Assembly: GCA_949358305.1 (NCBI GenBank)
Contig: OX442320.1
Span: 10,928,259 to 10,992,258 of the forward strand
Reading direction: 5' to 3'
DNA: 64,000 nucleotides
Source: Strigamia acuminata
Taxonomy: Eukaryota; Arthropoda; Chilopoda; Geophilomorpha; Linotaeniidae
Part shown: positions 33,701-38,619 of the stretch, one piece after another
Position numbering within the stretch: the stretch's first letter is position 1
Layout of the letters: each line of letters opens with the position of its first letter
Translations under genes and position numbers: made by a program
Notes under the pieces: model-generated
Databases searched by the model: none
What the model saw: the letters and a program-made list of their open reading frames with translations, nothing else
Told to the model about the DNA's origin: nothing

Positions 33701-35337
33701 TGTCGTGAGCAAAGACGTGAGCAGTCCCACGGACGTGAAAATATTCCATCCGCAGCGATACAACACAACTGGTAATTGATATTTGCATTTTTTAAAAACG
33801 AAATTCGAAGTGAAATACATTTTTTCTTGTTTTTAGCGCCAAATCCGTGCGTGGCGGCCAACTGCTCGCATTTGTGCGTGCTCATACCGTTCGGATACCG
33901 ATGCATTTGTCCGGACAACAGTCATTTGGGACTGAGGGGCAAATTGTGCGACGCGCGTGAGTTTTTTAAATTTTTTTTAAGCCTTTTTGGTCGTTTTTTG
34001 ATTTGTTGTTTTATTTTTTGCAGCTACGGAGATAGCGAAGCTGGAGCCTCATTTGTGCCAATGTCGCAACGGCGGGTATTGCGTGAACGATGAGAATAAC
34101 GGGATTTCTTGCCAGTGCAATAACGAGTTTAGTGGGAGTTTGTGCGAGGTGCATCAGCCGTTGGTGGCGGAACTCGAGCATCACGGAACGAGTGAGTTTG
34201 TCGTGGTTTTTTCTTTTTTTTTTTGGTGATTAATGTGTGGAATTGGTTTGTTGTAGACTTGGCTGCCATAATCATCCCGATTGTGTTGATTCTTATCATC
34301 TTTGCGTTGGCCGCCGTGTTTTTGGTCTTCCGTAAGCGAAACCAGCGACTCAAACAATCTGTCGGCCCGCACGCCACCACCAACCAGAGCGTCTCCTTCC
34401 GAAGCGGCACCAACGTCGAGTTCGGCTCGCCCGGGTTCATGAACAACGGCTTCGAGCAGCGAAACGTGGTAAAGAAATATGAGAAGAAAAAAAATCTAAA
34501 TTATCCGGTTTTTATTAGGTTTTGATTTGTTTTCGAACAAAAATCGAAATAAATTGAAAACAATCGAAATTAATCGAAAAACAATCGAAATTAATCGAAA
34601 TCAATTGAAATTAATCGAAATCAATTGAAATTAATCGAAATCAATTGAAATTAATAGAAATCAATTGAAATTAATTGAAATCAATTGAAATTAATCGAAA
34701 TCAATTGAAATTAATCGAAATCAATCGAAATTAATCGAAATCAATCGAAATTAATCGAAAAACAATCGAAATTAATCGAAATTAATCGAAAAACAATCGA
34801 AATTAATCGAAAAACAATCGAAATTAATCAAAATTAACCGAAAAACAATCGAAATTAATCGAAAAACAATCGAAATTAATCGAAATTAATTGAAAAACAA
34901 CCGAGATTAATCGGATATTAATCGAAATGAAATAGAAAATGTTTTATTTATTATTTTTTGTTTTTGATTTTCTTGATTTAAACTCATTTTTCGTTTGTTT
35001 CGACCAGGAACCGATGGATTCGGAGTTCAACGTGACCGACTCGAAGACGATCGACATCAGCAACCCGCTGTACGACGCGTTCTCCAACCTCGACGGCACC
35101 CCCGTGTCCAACAGCAAAGTGTACGAAGTCCCCGACGCGTACCCGCCCAAGAAAGGCGGATATTCGTTCCAGACTGAAGGACAAATCGAGCCCAGTTCGG
35201 CCGTGATCGCGCCGTCCAGCGTCATCCACAGGAGTTCGCCTCAAATCCACATCCGGCAGACGGCGCTCGACCCCACGTCCGTCGACACCGACAAGGACAC
35301 GGCGCAGTTGGTCGAGGAGGACAAATCCGAGTGCTGA
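115..35337 (+). CDS. LRP2: Megalin-like LDL-receptor-related protein 2, 5'-truncated by window edge, 60 exons
   Basis: Giant type I endocytic receptor that internalises many ligands through clathrin pits. Sixty exons chain from 115 to the TGA at 35,335-35,337 with matching phases at every junction and encode 4,095 residues. What identifies megalin rather than LRP1 or LRP4 is the architecture: LDLa clusters of exactly 8, 10 and 11 repeats, the intervening YWTD propeller/EGF blocks in megalin order, and a C-terminus ([14 protein letters not shown]) resembling the KDTANLVKED end of vertebrate megalin. The first LDLa cluster and part of the first propeller lie left of the window. Exons are GC-rich and introns are AT-rich and repetitive. 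The gene hosts a copia element in its longest intron (14,189-22,125). I infer apical endocytosis in epithelia from the family; nothing in the sequence shows tissue. Confidence 0.95.
747..881. repeat. 18-bp tandem repeat of perfect CRE palindromes
   Basis: TGACGTCA occurs at 747, 765, 783, 801, 819, 837 and 874 inside the LRP2 intron 719-944. The first six are exactly 18 bp apart with the spacer CGGCACTAAA. TGACGTCA is the full palindromic CREB/ATF binding site; use as an enhancer is only inference. Confidence 0.9.
945..2379 (+). CDS. LRP2: LRP2 exons 3-5: second YWTD propeller
   Basis: Exons 945-1353, 1686-1939 and 2230-2379. Blades are recognisable as YVYYSD, NLYYIDS, FLFFSEW, RLYWCD and YLFISDW, each separated by about 43 residues, as expected for a six-bladed LDLR-type beta-propeller. 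The propeller is where endocytosed ligand is released at low pH in this family. Junction phases 2, 1 and 1 match the next exon in each case. It continues into the EGF module of the exon at 2457. Confidence 0.9.
2457..6190 (+). CDS. LRP2: LRP2 exons 6-11: EGF module, LDLa cluster II (8 repeats), EGF module
   Basis: Exons 2457-2744, 3438-3551, 3617-3736, 3816-4055, 5606-5746 and 5813-6190. An EGF module ([10 protein letters not shown]) is followed by eight six-cysteine LDLa repeats, most with the calcium-binding acidic motif (for example [39 protein letters not shown]). Eight is the number in the second ligand-binding cluster of vertebrate megalin. The last exon ends in a non-calcium EGF module (FNASCTHQC). 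Single repeats are mostly encoded by single phase-1 exons, the classic shuffling unit. The intron after 4055 holds the MITE-like element. Confidence 0.93.
2851..3310. repeat. Intron tandem repeats (46-bp doublet, then ~30-bp units)
   Basis: Two copies of a 46-bp unit lie at about 2,851-2,940. Variable units of the form TGCAATTTAGGTGCAGAAAA follow at about 3,000-3,300. They fill the LRP2 intron before exon 3438. Confidence 0.8.
4090..4805. repeat. Four diverged ~175-210 bp tandem units
   Basis: The phrase CCTTTGAAAATGCTGACAAA (last unit one base different) recurs near 4,155, 4,340, 4,550 and 4,728 with similar flanks, giving a long-period direct repeat in the intron after 4055. Confidence 0.75.
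4811..5539. mobile_element. Non-autonomous DNA transposon (MITE-like), 16-bp perfect TIRs, TA duplication
   Basis: GGCGCATTCGAAAAGT at 4,811-4,826 is the exact reverse complement of 5,524-5,539, and both ends are flanked by TA (4,809-4,810 and 5,540-5,541). The 729-bp interior has no credible coding ORF. It holds a minisatellite of about 35 bp rich in GCGGCCGAAC (5,090-5,290) and three adjacent hairpins at its right end: 5,404-5,439, a perfect 40-bp palindrome at 5,447-5,486, and 5,488-5,519. The TA duplication fits the Tc1/mariner-type or a related superfamily; the family cannot be named. It lies in an LRP2 intron and should be spliced out. Confidence 0.85.
6250..8740 (+). CDS. LRP2: LRP2 exons 12-15: calcium-binding EGF and YWTD propeller
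   Basis: Exons 6250-6375, 7004-7391, 8273-8501 and 8563-8740. The first encodes [15 protein letters not shown], the consensus start of a calcium-binding EGF module. The next three form a propeller with blades [29 protein letters not shown] and TLYWTD. The exon starting at 8563 is phase 0 and has an unusually C-rich stretch at its start. Confidence 0.9.
6440..6960. repeat. T-rich GATTTTTTGATGTTTTTTCC tandem repeat
   Basis: Irregular units of about 20 bp fill the LRP2 intron 6376-7003. They are so T-rich that they double as an extended pyrimidine tract for the acceptor at 7003. Confidence 0.8.
7480..8260. repeat. Two-level intron repeat: CATTTTTACTCAATTTTATC and GATTTTGATCAATTTTGCTC units
   Basis: Short units alternate, and a block of about 150 bp (near 7,700-7,850) recurs near 8,065-8,220, so the intron 7392-8272 has itself undergone a larger duplication. 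Confidence 0.75.
8758..9005. repeat. ~30-bp tandem repeat GATCGATTTTGACCGATTTT
   Basis: At least seven near-identical units of GATCGATTTTGACC with GAACGAAAATT spacers fill the LRP2 intron 8741-9019. Confidence 0.85.
9020..10898 (+). CDS. LRP2: LRP2 exons 16-20: EGF module and YWTD propeller
   Basis: Exons 9020-9148, 9214-9401, 10107-10378, 10436-10610 and 10670-10898. The EGF module ([12 protein letters not shown]) is followed by blades [30 protein letters not shown] and GLLFILDG. Several blades have lost the exact YWTD, as in the equivalent megalin propeller. The donor after 10378 is GTCCGA, off consensus, but only this boundary keeps the frame (LEG/KLFW). Confidence 0.88.
9490..9975. repeat. 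Intron repeat with TGCAATTTTTAACGG units
   Basis: Diverged units pairing TGCAATTTTTAACGG with CCGTTTTTAAGGC fill most of the LRP2 intron 9402-10106. Confidence 0.75.
10970..11520. repeat. 21-bp tandem repeat and related TTTTTCACGTTTCTTTTGTG units
   Basis: A strict 21-bp unit (GTTTTTAAAATGGTTTTTGAC) is repeated about five times at 11,128-11,240. Looser units surround it in the LRP2 intron 10899-11586. Three frames of this block are open on both strands but are not genes. Confidence 0.85.
11587..13309 (+). CDS. LRP2: LRP2 exons 21-24: EGF module and YWTD propeller
   Basis: Exons 11587-11814, 11879-12061, 12134-12269 and 12912-13309. The EGF module is [14 protein letters not shown]. Propeller blades include [30 protein letters not shown] and YVYWADK. 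The sequence [19 protein letters not shown] is a close match in position and kind to the megalin segment between EGF and propeller. All junctions keep frame. Confidence 0.9.
12340..12815. repeat. 31-bp tandem repeat TGCATAAAATGCAATTTTTA
   Basis: About fifteen units with a 31-bp period (for example 12,663 and 12,694) fill the LRP2 intron 12270-12911. Confidence 0.88.
13320..13820. repeat. GGTTTTAATGGTTTTTTGGT tandem repeat
   Basis: Irregular units of about 20 bp occupy nearly all of the LRP2 intron 13310-13828. Confidence 0.85.
13829..23653 (+). CDS. LRP2: LRP2 exons 25-30: EGF, YWTD propeller split by the copia-bearing intron, EGF
   Basis: Exons 13829-13960, 14033-14188, 22126-22200, 22268-22433, 22492-22781 and 23414-23653. 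The first half of the propeller ends with RLYFS at 14188 and the second half resumes with [12 protein letters not shown] at 22126; the split codon is phase 1 on both sides. Later blades are [22 protein letters not shown] and FIYWTD. The last exon carries an EGF module ([10 protein letters not shown]). The 7.9-kb intron contains satellite repeat plus an antisense Ty1/copia element. Two of the exons are short (75 and 166 bases) and easily missed by gene finders. Confidence 0.88.
14195..14717. repeat. 203-bp higher-order repeat, left of the copia insertion
   Basis: Basic units TTTTAAGTCATTTTGACGCC are organised in a 203-bp higher-order period: AGTCATTCTTGCAATTTTTG starts at 14,251, 14,454 and 14,657. 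The array is cut by the copia element at 14,718 and resumes after 21,974. Confidence 0.88.
14718..15249 (-). repeat. copia-1 3' LTR (left)
   Basis: 532 bp, TGTAG...CCACA, matching 21,443-21,974. A 76-codon ORF inside it is present in both LTRs and is not a gene. Confidence 0.93.
15250..15262 (-). other. copia-1 polypurine tract
   Basis: Minus-strand GAAGAGGGGATT directly precedes the 3' LTR, the expected plus-strand primer position. Confidence 0.8.
15474..20537 (-). CDS. copia-1 Gag-Pol polyprotein, 1,687 aa
   Basis: This single open frame encodes all proteins needed for copia transposition. In order: UBN2/gag domain, CCHC zinc knuckle ([14 protein letters not shown]), aspartic protease, GAG-pre-integrase (HSRLGHL), DDE integrase ([22 protein letters not shown]), reverse transcriptase with YVDD, and RNase H (FTDASWASD). 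I take the ATG at 20,537 (MKKASEL) as the start. The open frame runs further upstream but without an ATG. The protease active site reads DCGATDH instead of the usual DSGA/DTGA (codon 318), a substitution next to the catalytic Asp. There are no stops or frameshifts. It is Ty1/copia because integrase precedes RT. Confidence 0.94.
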   Translation of the reverse strand: MKKASELSGGTVPVLTVGNYESWQRSMRMLLKSEGLWRHVTEEKEAEHLATLNEKEKDRYAVKKDKALGHIYIHVSEAKRSALDACNTPKQAWDKLATIYAPSSRARRAAMRWEFLSLQLKPGEDMPDFIGRVDHFVQQLKDVGENVSEEHHSFQYLKGLPPEYSQATFAVYHWPDANFTPTKVAEQLLSEQMRLKAMGLTNQPSAHTSKGQFRQRNQSRGPRDLSKIKCFNCDQMGHYANRCPQPPRGDGNQSTASVQRSSRSKSRRRNKNAAAKVEDNRPRGSSRPKREGTFFCSAPQIIERPTVHFMQSNEWIVDCGATDHVSHVRDWFTDFSNIQPFDIALGQGKSQVTGRGTVQLLTSVDGADCTINLKNVLFAPNFEANLISVSKIDKTNHHVHFFNGEVNVYQTDFRSPIIRARERGGLYYLDGLCSTHLVTPTVSTITQPPVQISLQPVQTLVTTEVDFDNVPKPKKGKSKLREISDFRITLPAIEPAKQMPVQQTPNPPLPAQVTIPPPTQKNPNIQSYVDILKSLPHAFLPSETSNPKQKVVANPTTVKDATGLWHSRLGHLHTNAMKLLAANEQVHGMEPAEVRQELACNDCRIAKSTRASHKPDPHPMTSKPLDLLHMDLWGPAPITSLGGSDYVFTIIDDATRYTWIFPLTHKSQTFAAFKDFVARVERVQNTTVKAIRSDRGGEFMSNEFLHYLQEKGIQGQRTNPASPQMNGTAERINRTMADSVRSIISETKLPDALWAELAVTFGYIKNRSPHSRLKHQVPYILWRQRDLSLRHLRKIGSKCWVHYTAPGRKKLEARAWEGYLVGYATSTRGYRVWNPVEDRVYESIHVKIDEHQSYRKSLRGSTQRPDETFLENGNGQQSVSFDDNVRYHRWPKGSDSDRSDNSDNDDDNGNDNQTSTSASMHTPLVYLPPPTTPEQRLLDACALELPSSASLRQSQSYPILWIPPDEDDTDADINKIDELSIYPGTSEFTGTSPEQSPCQTPPPSPARSHRQTPPTSPDRSHHQSEASAGQLAHQSPPGSPARYITYRRKGRGADSGSHTVPVFDDTPMSPAPIPPITGTEVPAATERHTAHMWRLVGGNSECSNWRREEHLRKDQVPGKIRTDVYYFPMPGIRLRSPKDIEEYCMLNNIDYEPELFTFRNIEYTLPIIPGPQHAAHLCRTEPASYAEIPKFTDAPKWREAIDEELGTFVEREVYVEVPRPPNTTILGCKWIFKLKTDVTGTITRYRARLVAQGFRQTLGVDYDEVFSPVVNFVLIRLFFCLLVVLRGWKDAHLDIKCAYLYGELKHKVYMRIPAGATCSDPNNVWLLVKSLYGLHQSGRQWFEKLDEALRDLGFKKMPACNCVYTFGNSAVMLIYVDDIVLFYASDSIFSQLLALISSKFQIVNLGPITRLLGVEFIRDAGRTFITQRAYIAKLVKKFGIATNNRIKVPVTPGTTLVRGSTENLADFPYRSLIGSLLFLASRTRPDILYSVIALAQFNTCYNQTHIRALLQVMQYVANTADLCIELSGCTSSQLWAFTDASWASDPETSLSFGGYITYVGNVPIGWSCRKQSTVACSTMEAEFIALVECVKELYWLNHVYTQFPALNRLSRPVVYSDALASIQFTSNDVENSKTRHIRVRYHWLREWFTAGRFDLRKVESQFNVADIFTKWLSSERLRSLIANIFRS
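21423..21440 (-). other. copia-1 primer-binding site, initiator tRNA-Met
   Basis: On the minus strand TGGTAGCAGAGGATGGTT begins two bases after the 5' LTR. It is complementary to the 3' end of animal initiator tRNA-Met (...CCATCCTCTGCTACCA), 18 bases. Confidence 0.88.
21443..21974 (-). repeat. copia-1 5' LTR (right)
   Basis: 532 bp, the partner of 14,718-15,249. It is followed on the minus strand by the primer-binding site. Confidence 0.93.
21975..22090. repeat. Continuation of the same satellite, right of the copia insertion
   Basis: GCCTATTTGCAACTTTTAAG units resume directly after the right LTR, showing that the element landed inside the array. Confidence 0.85.
22860..23390. repeat. AATTTGACCAAATTTGCCAA tandem repeat
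   Basis: Units of about 30 bp of this form fill the LRP2 intron 22782-23413. Confidence 0.85.
23718..26067 (+). CDS. LRP2: LRP2 exons 31-37: LDLa cluster III (10 repeats)
   Basis: Exons 23718-23843, 24407-24523, 24583-24874, 24936-25159, 25285-25557, 25627-25743 and 25939-26067. They encode ten LDLa repeats, the number in the third megalin cluster. Most keep CDxxxDCxDxSDE for calcium. The fifth repeat is split by an intron inside the module (NSFR at 24874, CPSHRC from 24936), phase 2. The seventh has an insertion (NRQWGRALC) between its second and third cysteines, at the same place as a longer loop in the vertebrate protein. Confidence 0.93.
23870..24010. repeat. 21-bp tandem repeat AATTTTTAAAATGTTTTCATC
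   Basis: Six or seven units lie in the LRP2 intron 23844-24406. The rest of that intron holds a GGTACC-rich patch (24,220-24,275) with no recognised function. Confidence 0.85.
26137..28321 (+). CDS. LRP2: LRP2 exons 38-42: two EGF modules and a YWTD propeller
   Basis: Exons 26137-26262, 26320-26454, 26743-27001, 27387-27692 and 28101-28321. An EGF module ([12 protein letters not shown]) is followed by a calcium-binding EGF ([12 protein letters not shown]). The propeller starts with [16 protein letters not shown], very like the vertebrate [16 protein letters not shown] segment, and continues with [22 protein letters not shown] and YMYWTDW. Confidence 0.92.
26500..26640. repeat. AAATTTGATGAAATATTTGA tandem repeat
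   Basis: About four units of some 40 bp fill the LRP2 intron 26455-26742. Confidence 0.8.
27020..27370. repeat. TTTTTGACGTTTTTTGAGAC tandem repeat
   Basis: Interleaved units with a larger duplication (27,040-27,150 against 27,150-27,300) fill the LRP2 intron 27002-27386. Confidence 0.8.
27715..28080. repeat. TTTTTTGTCAAAATTAAAAT tandem repeat
   Basis: About twelve units of some 30 bp fill the LRP2 intron 27693-28100. Confidence 0.85.
28390..31826 (+). CDS. LRP2: LRP2 exons 43-50: EGF module and LDLa cluster IV (11 repeats)
   Basis: Exons 28390-28638, 28701-28817, 29382-29504, 29572-29694, 29759-30013, 30412-30710, 31431-31503 and 31575-31826. An EGF module ([10 protein letters not shown]) is followed by eleven LDLa repeats, matching megalin cluster IV. 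The ninth is split across 30710/31431 by a 720-base intron made almost wholly of a 20-bp repeat; the 73-base second half ([17 protein letters not shown]) would be invisible to an ORF scan. The segment TKFPGGRFC before repeat nine parallels vertebrate TRFPDGAYC. Confidence 0.93.
28890..29305. repeat. AATTTGGCCGAAAATGATCA tandem repeat
   Basis: Units of about 20 and 41 bp fill the LRP2 intron 28818-29381. Confidence 0.88.
30065..30365. repeat. ~40-bp tandem repeat AATGTGAAAATTTTATCAAA
   Basis: Seven units fill the LRP2 intron 30014-30411. Confidence 0.88.
30838..31405. repeat. 20-bp tandem repeat TACGTTTTTATTGATTTTTT, about 28 copies
   Basis: This is the most regular array in the window. It fills the LRP2 intron 30711-31430, which splits LDLa repeat IV-9. 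Confidence 0.92.
31904..34191 (+). CDS. LRP2: LRP2 exons 51-58: EGF pair, last YWTD propeller, juxtamembrane EGF modules
   Basis: Exons 31904-32035, 32091-32342, 32399-32549, 32963-33109, 33170-33390, 33589-33771, 33837-33956 and 34024-34191. EGF and calcium-binding EGF ([13 protein letters not shown]) precede blades [29 protein letters not shown] and IIYWVSK. Two EGF modules follow ([12 protein letters not shown] and CQCRNGGYC), the second being the juxtamembrane one. Order and spacing are those of the megalin membrane-proximal region. Confidence 0.92.
32610..32915. repeat. Large inverted repeat of ATTTCGATTTATTTC units
   Basis: The left arm (about 32,610-32,730) and the right arm (about 32,760-32,910) are reverse complements. 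The outermost ~29 bases match perfectly, and both arms are built from a 10-bp unit, GATTTATTTC and its complement. This predicts a hairpin with arms over 100 bp in the LRP2 intron 32550-32962. Confidence 0.85.
33410..33560. repeat. 30-bp tandem repeat AAAAAATCGGAAAAAATTAA
   Basis: Five units with an exact 30-bp period fill the LRP2 intron 33391-33588. Confidence 0.9.
34257..35337 (+). CDS. LRP2: LRP2 exons 59-60: transmembrane helix and cytoplasmic tail with NPLY
   Basis: Exons 34257-34468 and 35008-35337. A hydrophobic run of about 24 residues ([20 protein letters not shown]) is followed by a basic stop-transfer FRKRNQR. The tail has a single NPxY endocytosis signal (NPLY, codons 35,062-35,073), a YPPKKGGY stretch, and ends [14 protein letters not shown]. 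The tail is about 160 residues, shorter than the roughly 210 of vertebrate megalin, and lacks its second NPxY and its proline-rich PPPSP segment. The intron between the two exons is filled with a tetra/hexamer-like AATCGAAATT repeat. Confidence 0.93.
34535..34925. repeat. AATCGAAATTAATCGAAATC tandem repeat
   Basis: Roughly 10-bp units (TCGAAATTAA / TTGAAATCAA) fill the LRP2 intron 34469-35007. Confidence 0.88.
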
Positions 35338-35420
35338 GCAGCGAACTATAAAGTGCAGTTTTACAAAGAAAAATAAAGAAAATATTTTTTTAAGTGACTT
35401 TTTCCAGGGATCGAATGAAT
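35338..35420 (+). terminator. LRP2 3' UTR start and candidate polyadenylation signal
   Basis: AATAAA lies at 35,372-35,377, 35 bases after the stop codon, followed by T-rich sequence. It is the first canonical signal after the stop. A very short 3' UTR is implied unless a later signal is used. Confidence 0.6.
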
Positions 35421-36674
35421 TATGGGATTGTACAGATTTTATTTCTCTTTTTATTCGTTAGTTTGCAATGATTTCTTACTGTTTTTTTTAGTTTTTTGGG
35501 TTTTTTTGTTGTTTTTTGTTGTTTTTTGTTGTTTTTGTTGCTTTTAACAACATTTTTGACCTGCTAGCAGGTTCCTACATTCCACCATTTTGGTTTTTTT
35601 TTTTTTTAATTATTATTTTTTTATTTTTCGGATTTTATTCAAAGACATGATTTTTATTTTTATTTTCGTTTTATTTGTGTGTAAATATTGTTGGTTGCTA
35701 TTTAAGATATTTTTTCAAAATGCAGGGCTTAAACTCATTGAACAATTGAAACAAATTGATGCCCGTTTTCATTTGTATTTGCAAGGAAGATTGAATTATG
35801 TATTGTAAATAAAATGTATTGAAAGTTGGAAAACGGACAAGTTTGTTCTGCTCGACACGGAATCGCCAAAAACATCGGTAAGACACTCGGTATCGATTAA
35901 TTGATTCATTTATTGATAGGAATATTGACAGGAAACTTATCCGAGATAAACAACAAGAGAATTTCAGAAAGGAGTTGTTAAGCCGTGAAGTTCGGGGGTT
36001 TTTCGACTTTTTTTTGATAATATAATTGTAATATATTTGTATTTTGTAATTTTAGACCCAAATATTTTATTTAAGGGTGGTTGGGGAACTCCCATTGGAT
36101 ATTCAGCAACAAATCTGACGGAATGAAATGAATGATCCAGATTTAAATGCAAGTAAATATCTGTATTGTGCGTTGGAAATGTTGTTGTTCATTTGATTGC
36201 AGTTAGAAGCAGCCGCAAATAGATGTTTTCTTTCCGTGGATCAGTTTTTCAGCCAATTCTGACATGGAATCGATTCTTTACGTCATTTTGCGCGCGTTCT
36301 GACGGATTCTGAGCGATTCCTTCACTTTTTCGGCCGTAAGACCCTATGCAGGGCTGGACTGGAAAGTAATTTAGTACCGGGAAATTTGGATATCAAATTC
36401 TCCTGATGGTGTTGAGTGTAAAGTATTTTTTCGCGCTTCTTTTGTTTGTTCGCTGATTTCAGGCAGCCGTAACATTGACAGGAAGTGAAAAAGAATTTGG
36501 AGTTGCAACTACCTGTAAGCATAAGCGTCTTACCCACAATCCCTCAGTTCGCAGTGGTACAATGTTGAAATATTCAATAATAATGAACGTTAAACTTAAT
36601 GTATATTTTTTATTTGGCAATTATGTCAACAGTAGAATCTAAATTTGACATTTTTCCATTTTGATCATTCGGGA

Positions 36675-37045
36675 TTATTCGTTATCCCCATCAGGACACC
36701 GACCATGAAACACGACTTCAATTTCTGGAAATTAAATTTTATTGTAATAAATGAAGGTAAGCGGTGTATAATGAACTTACCAGGTCGACCCTTTTTAATT
36801 CTCTTGTCATTCGCACATTTTAGAAAATCTGGATTTGTGTAGGTATTGCCGTCGTCTCCACACAGGGGCCAGTAGAGCTTGTTAGCCATGCATAAGTCGT
36901 CGTCGTAGTCTTCATCCGCACGAATTGAACCTGAAAAAACTAGGAGGTAAGAAAAATATATTAATCAGTTCATTTGTTGGTAACGATGAGAAGGAAAGTT
37001 ACGCAGAATAGAAAGGAGGAAAAGTGCTGCGAACGAGAAACGCAT
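36675..37045 (-). CDS. Small secreted Kazal-type peptide, copy A, 80 aa, 3 exons
   Basis: Exons 37,045-37,003, 36,930-36,781 and 36,724-36,675 join in phase (43, 150 and 50 bases) and end at TAA. The first exon encodes a signal peptide (MRFSFAALFLLSIL). The mature part has an acidic DEDYDDD stretch followed by a Kazal core: PLCGDDGNTYTN, LKC, then VVFHGRC. Kazal domains are serine protease inhibitors with three disulfides. Here only four cysteines remain; by spacing they are C1, C3, C5 and C6. The positions of C2 (Ala) and C4 (Asp), which normally pair with each other, are both lost. Inhibitory function is therefore inference. The unspliced open frame covers only the second exon and part of the following intron. 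Confidence 0.85.
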
Positions 37046-37564
37046 TTTCAGTTGGTGTTTGGTAGAGTAATGAGATGGATTTGATTTTGGATTGAGTTTT
37101 ATAAATACTCATGATTGGAATCAGTTTGAATTTCTTTATCTCATTTCCTTTATTAAAGGTTTTCGTGGAAATTAATCAAGATTTTTGCATTTTTAAATGT
37201 CATTCAAATGTACAATGTTGGCATTTGGTTGTGAACAGAAGAAAATGGGCTGAAGGTTTCAGTAGTTGACTGCATTATGTTTGAATTGCAATTGCAATAT
37301 TTAAAAAGTTAATACAGCACATTGCCATGCATAAATTGTTGGTCATTTCTCCATCGGTTAGTCTTTGCGTTTTTCCAAAAATCGGGTTGCTGGTCCCCGT
37401 TAACAATGCAACTGGCTGTTTGTTCTAGGTGGTTTCTAGTATGAATCAAGGCTGACACTTTTTATGCAAGCGTGGTTTATTAATTTGTCACTCAAATGTA
37501 CAACATAATATTAACATTTAGTTGTGAATAGATATAAAAGAGTCAAAATCTAATTGATTATGTT

Positions 37565-38133
37565 AATAAATTATCATTGTACACGAATAAATTGTGTATG
37601 AATAAATTATCATTGTACATGAATAAATTGTCATTGTGCATGATTAAATTGACATTGTGCATGAATAATTTGTCATTGTGCATTAATAAATTGTCATTGA
37701 GCATGAATAAATTGACATTGTGCATGAATAATTTGTTATTGTGCATGAATAAATTGTTATTGTGCATCAATAATTTATCATTGTGCATTAATAAATTGTC
37801 ATTGAGCATGAATAAATTGACATTGTGCATGAATAATTTGTTATTGTGCATGAATAAATTGTTATTGTGCATCAATAATTTATCATTGTGCATGAATAAA
37901 TTGTCATTGAGCATGAATAAATTGACATTGTGCATGAATAATTTGTTATTGTGCATGAATAAATTGTTATTGTGCATCAATAATTTATCATTGTGCATGA
38001 ATAAATTGTCATTGTGCATTAATAAATTGTCATTGAGCATGAATAAATTGACAATGTGCATGAATGATTTGTCATTGTGCATGAATAAATTGTCATTGAG
38101 CATGAATAAATTGTGCATGAATAAATTGTAGTG
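37565..38133. repeat. 21-bp satellite CATGAATAAATTGTCATTGTG with 105-bp higher order
   Basis: About 27 units of 21 bp lie here. A five-unit (105-bp) higher-order repeat is visible from GAGCATGAATAAATTGACAT at 37,699, 37,804 and 37,909. Because 21 is a multiple of three and the unit lacks stops, long ORFs appear on both strands (184 and 202 codons); these are artefacts. Confidence 0.92.
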
Positions 38134-38270
38134 AAATTTGTGCGGGAATTTCGTTTGACCACTCAATTTCGAGTGTTATTACAGAAATTACTAGAAAACA
38201 CTGGTGTACAAATTGTTCGTATTTGAACATTGAGATAACATATTTGAAATATAATATTACTATAATTCAA

Positions 38271-38399
38271 TTAATTCGATTTTTTTGGATGTTGAAAAAC
38301 TTTTTTATCTATGTTTCTTGCCACACTCAATATTGACAGACCTAGCGATAAACTTAAAATGTTTCTGATATCATATATAAATAGAATGCATAAATCGTC
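38271..38399 (-). CDS. Extra DEG/ENaC terminal-exon fragment (possible alternative last exon)
   Basis: Downstream of the last exon there is an open 43-codon stretch with the same TM2 ending (NILSLSLGLSILSVARN) and its own TAA at 38,271-38,273. It is preceded on the minus strand by a T-rich tract and AG. The acceptor phase is 0, whereas the known last exon needs phase 2, so use as an alternative exon of this gene would need another donor. It may simply be a duplicated exon in decay. Confidence 0.5.
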   Translation of the reverse strand, partial: DDLCILFIYDIRNILSLSLGLSILSVARNIDKKVFQHPKKSN

Positions 38400-38619
38400 C
38401 TAAAAATATCAAAAACACCAAAAACAGCAGCACATCACCAAATTTTAGGTGCTTGAGAATTGACGAAACATGCATTTTTTGGTTAGAATTGTATGAATTA
38501 GGTTACAACACTCAATTTTGCTAAAAACTATTGGTACACAAATAAATAATACTCCGTACTTAAATTTGTAATTAAATTTGTATAGATTATGCCTTTGTTC
38601 TTTTCTGATTACTTGTATT

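Larger units (their letters stand above)
35781..38133. repeat. Segmental duplication, copy A
   Basis: From GCAAGGAAGATTGAATTA at 35,781 to the 21-bp satellite this segment matches 62,202-64,000 in the same orientation, including intergenic DNA, introns and the whole Kazal gene. There are indels; copy A has about 240 extra bases near 36,175-36,430. Copy B runs off the window, so the full length is unknown. No gene is seen in 35,420-36,670 of copy A. Confidence 0.88.

Noticed and set aside
37558-38166. Long overlapping ORFs on both strands (184 and 202 codons)
   Set aside because: Both are translations of the 21-bp satellite, whose unit is a multiple of three and lacks stops. There is no domain, no splice context, and the peptides are pure repeats.
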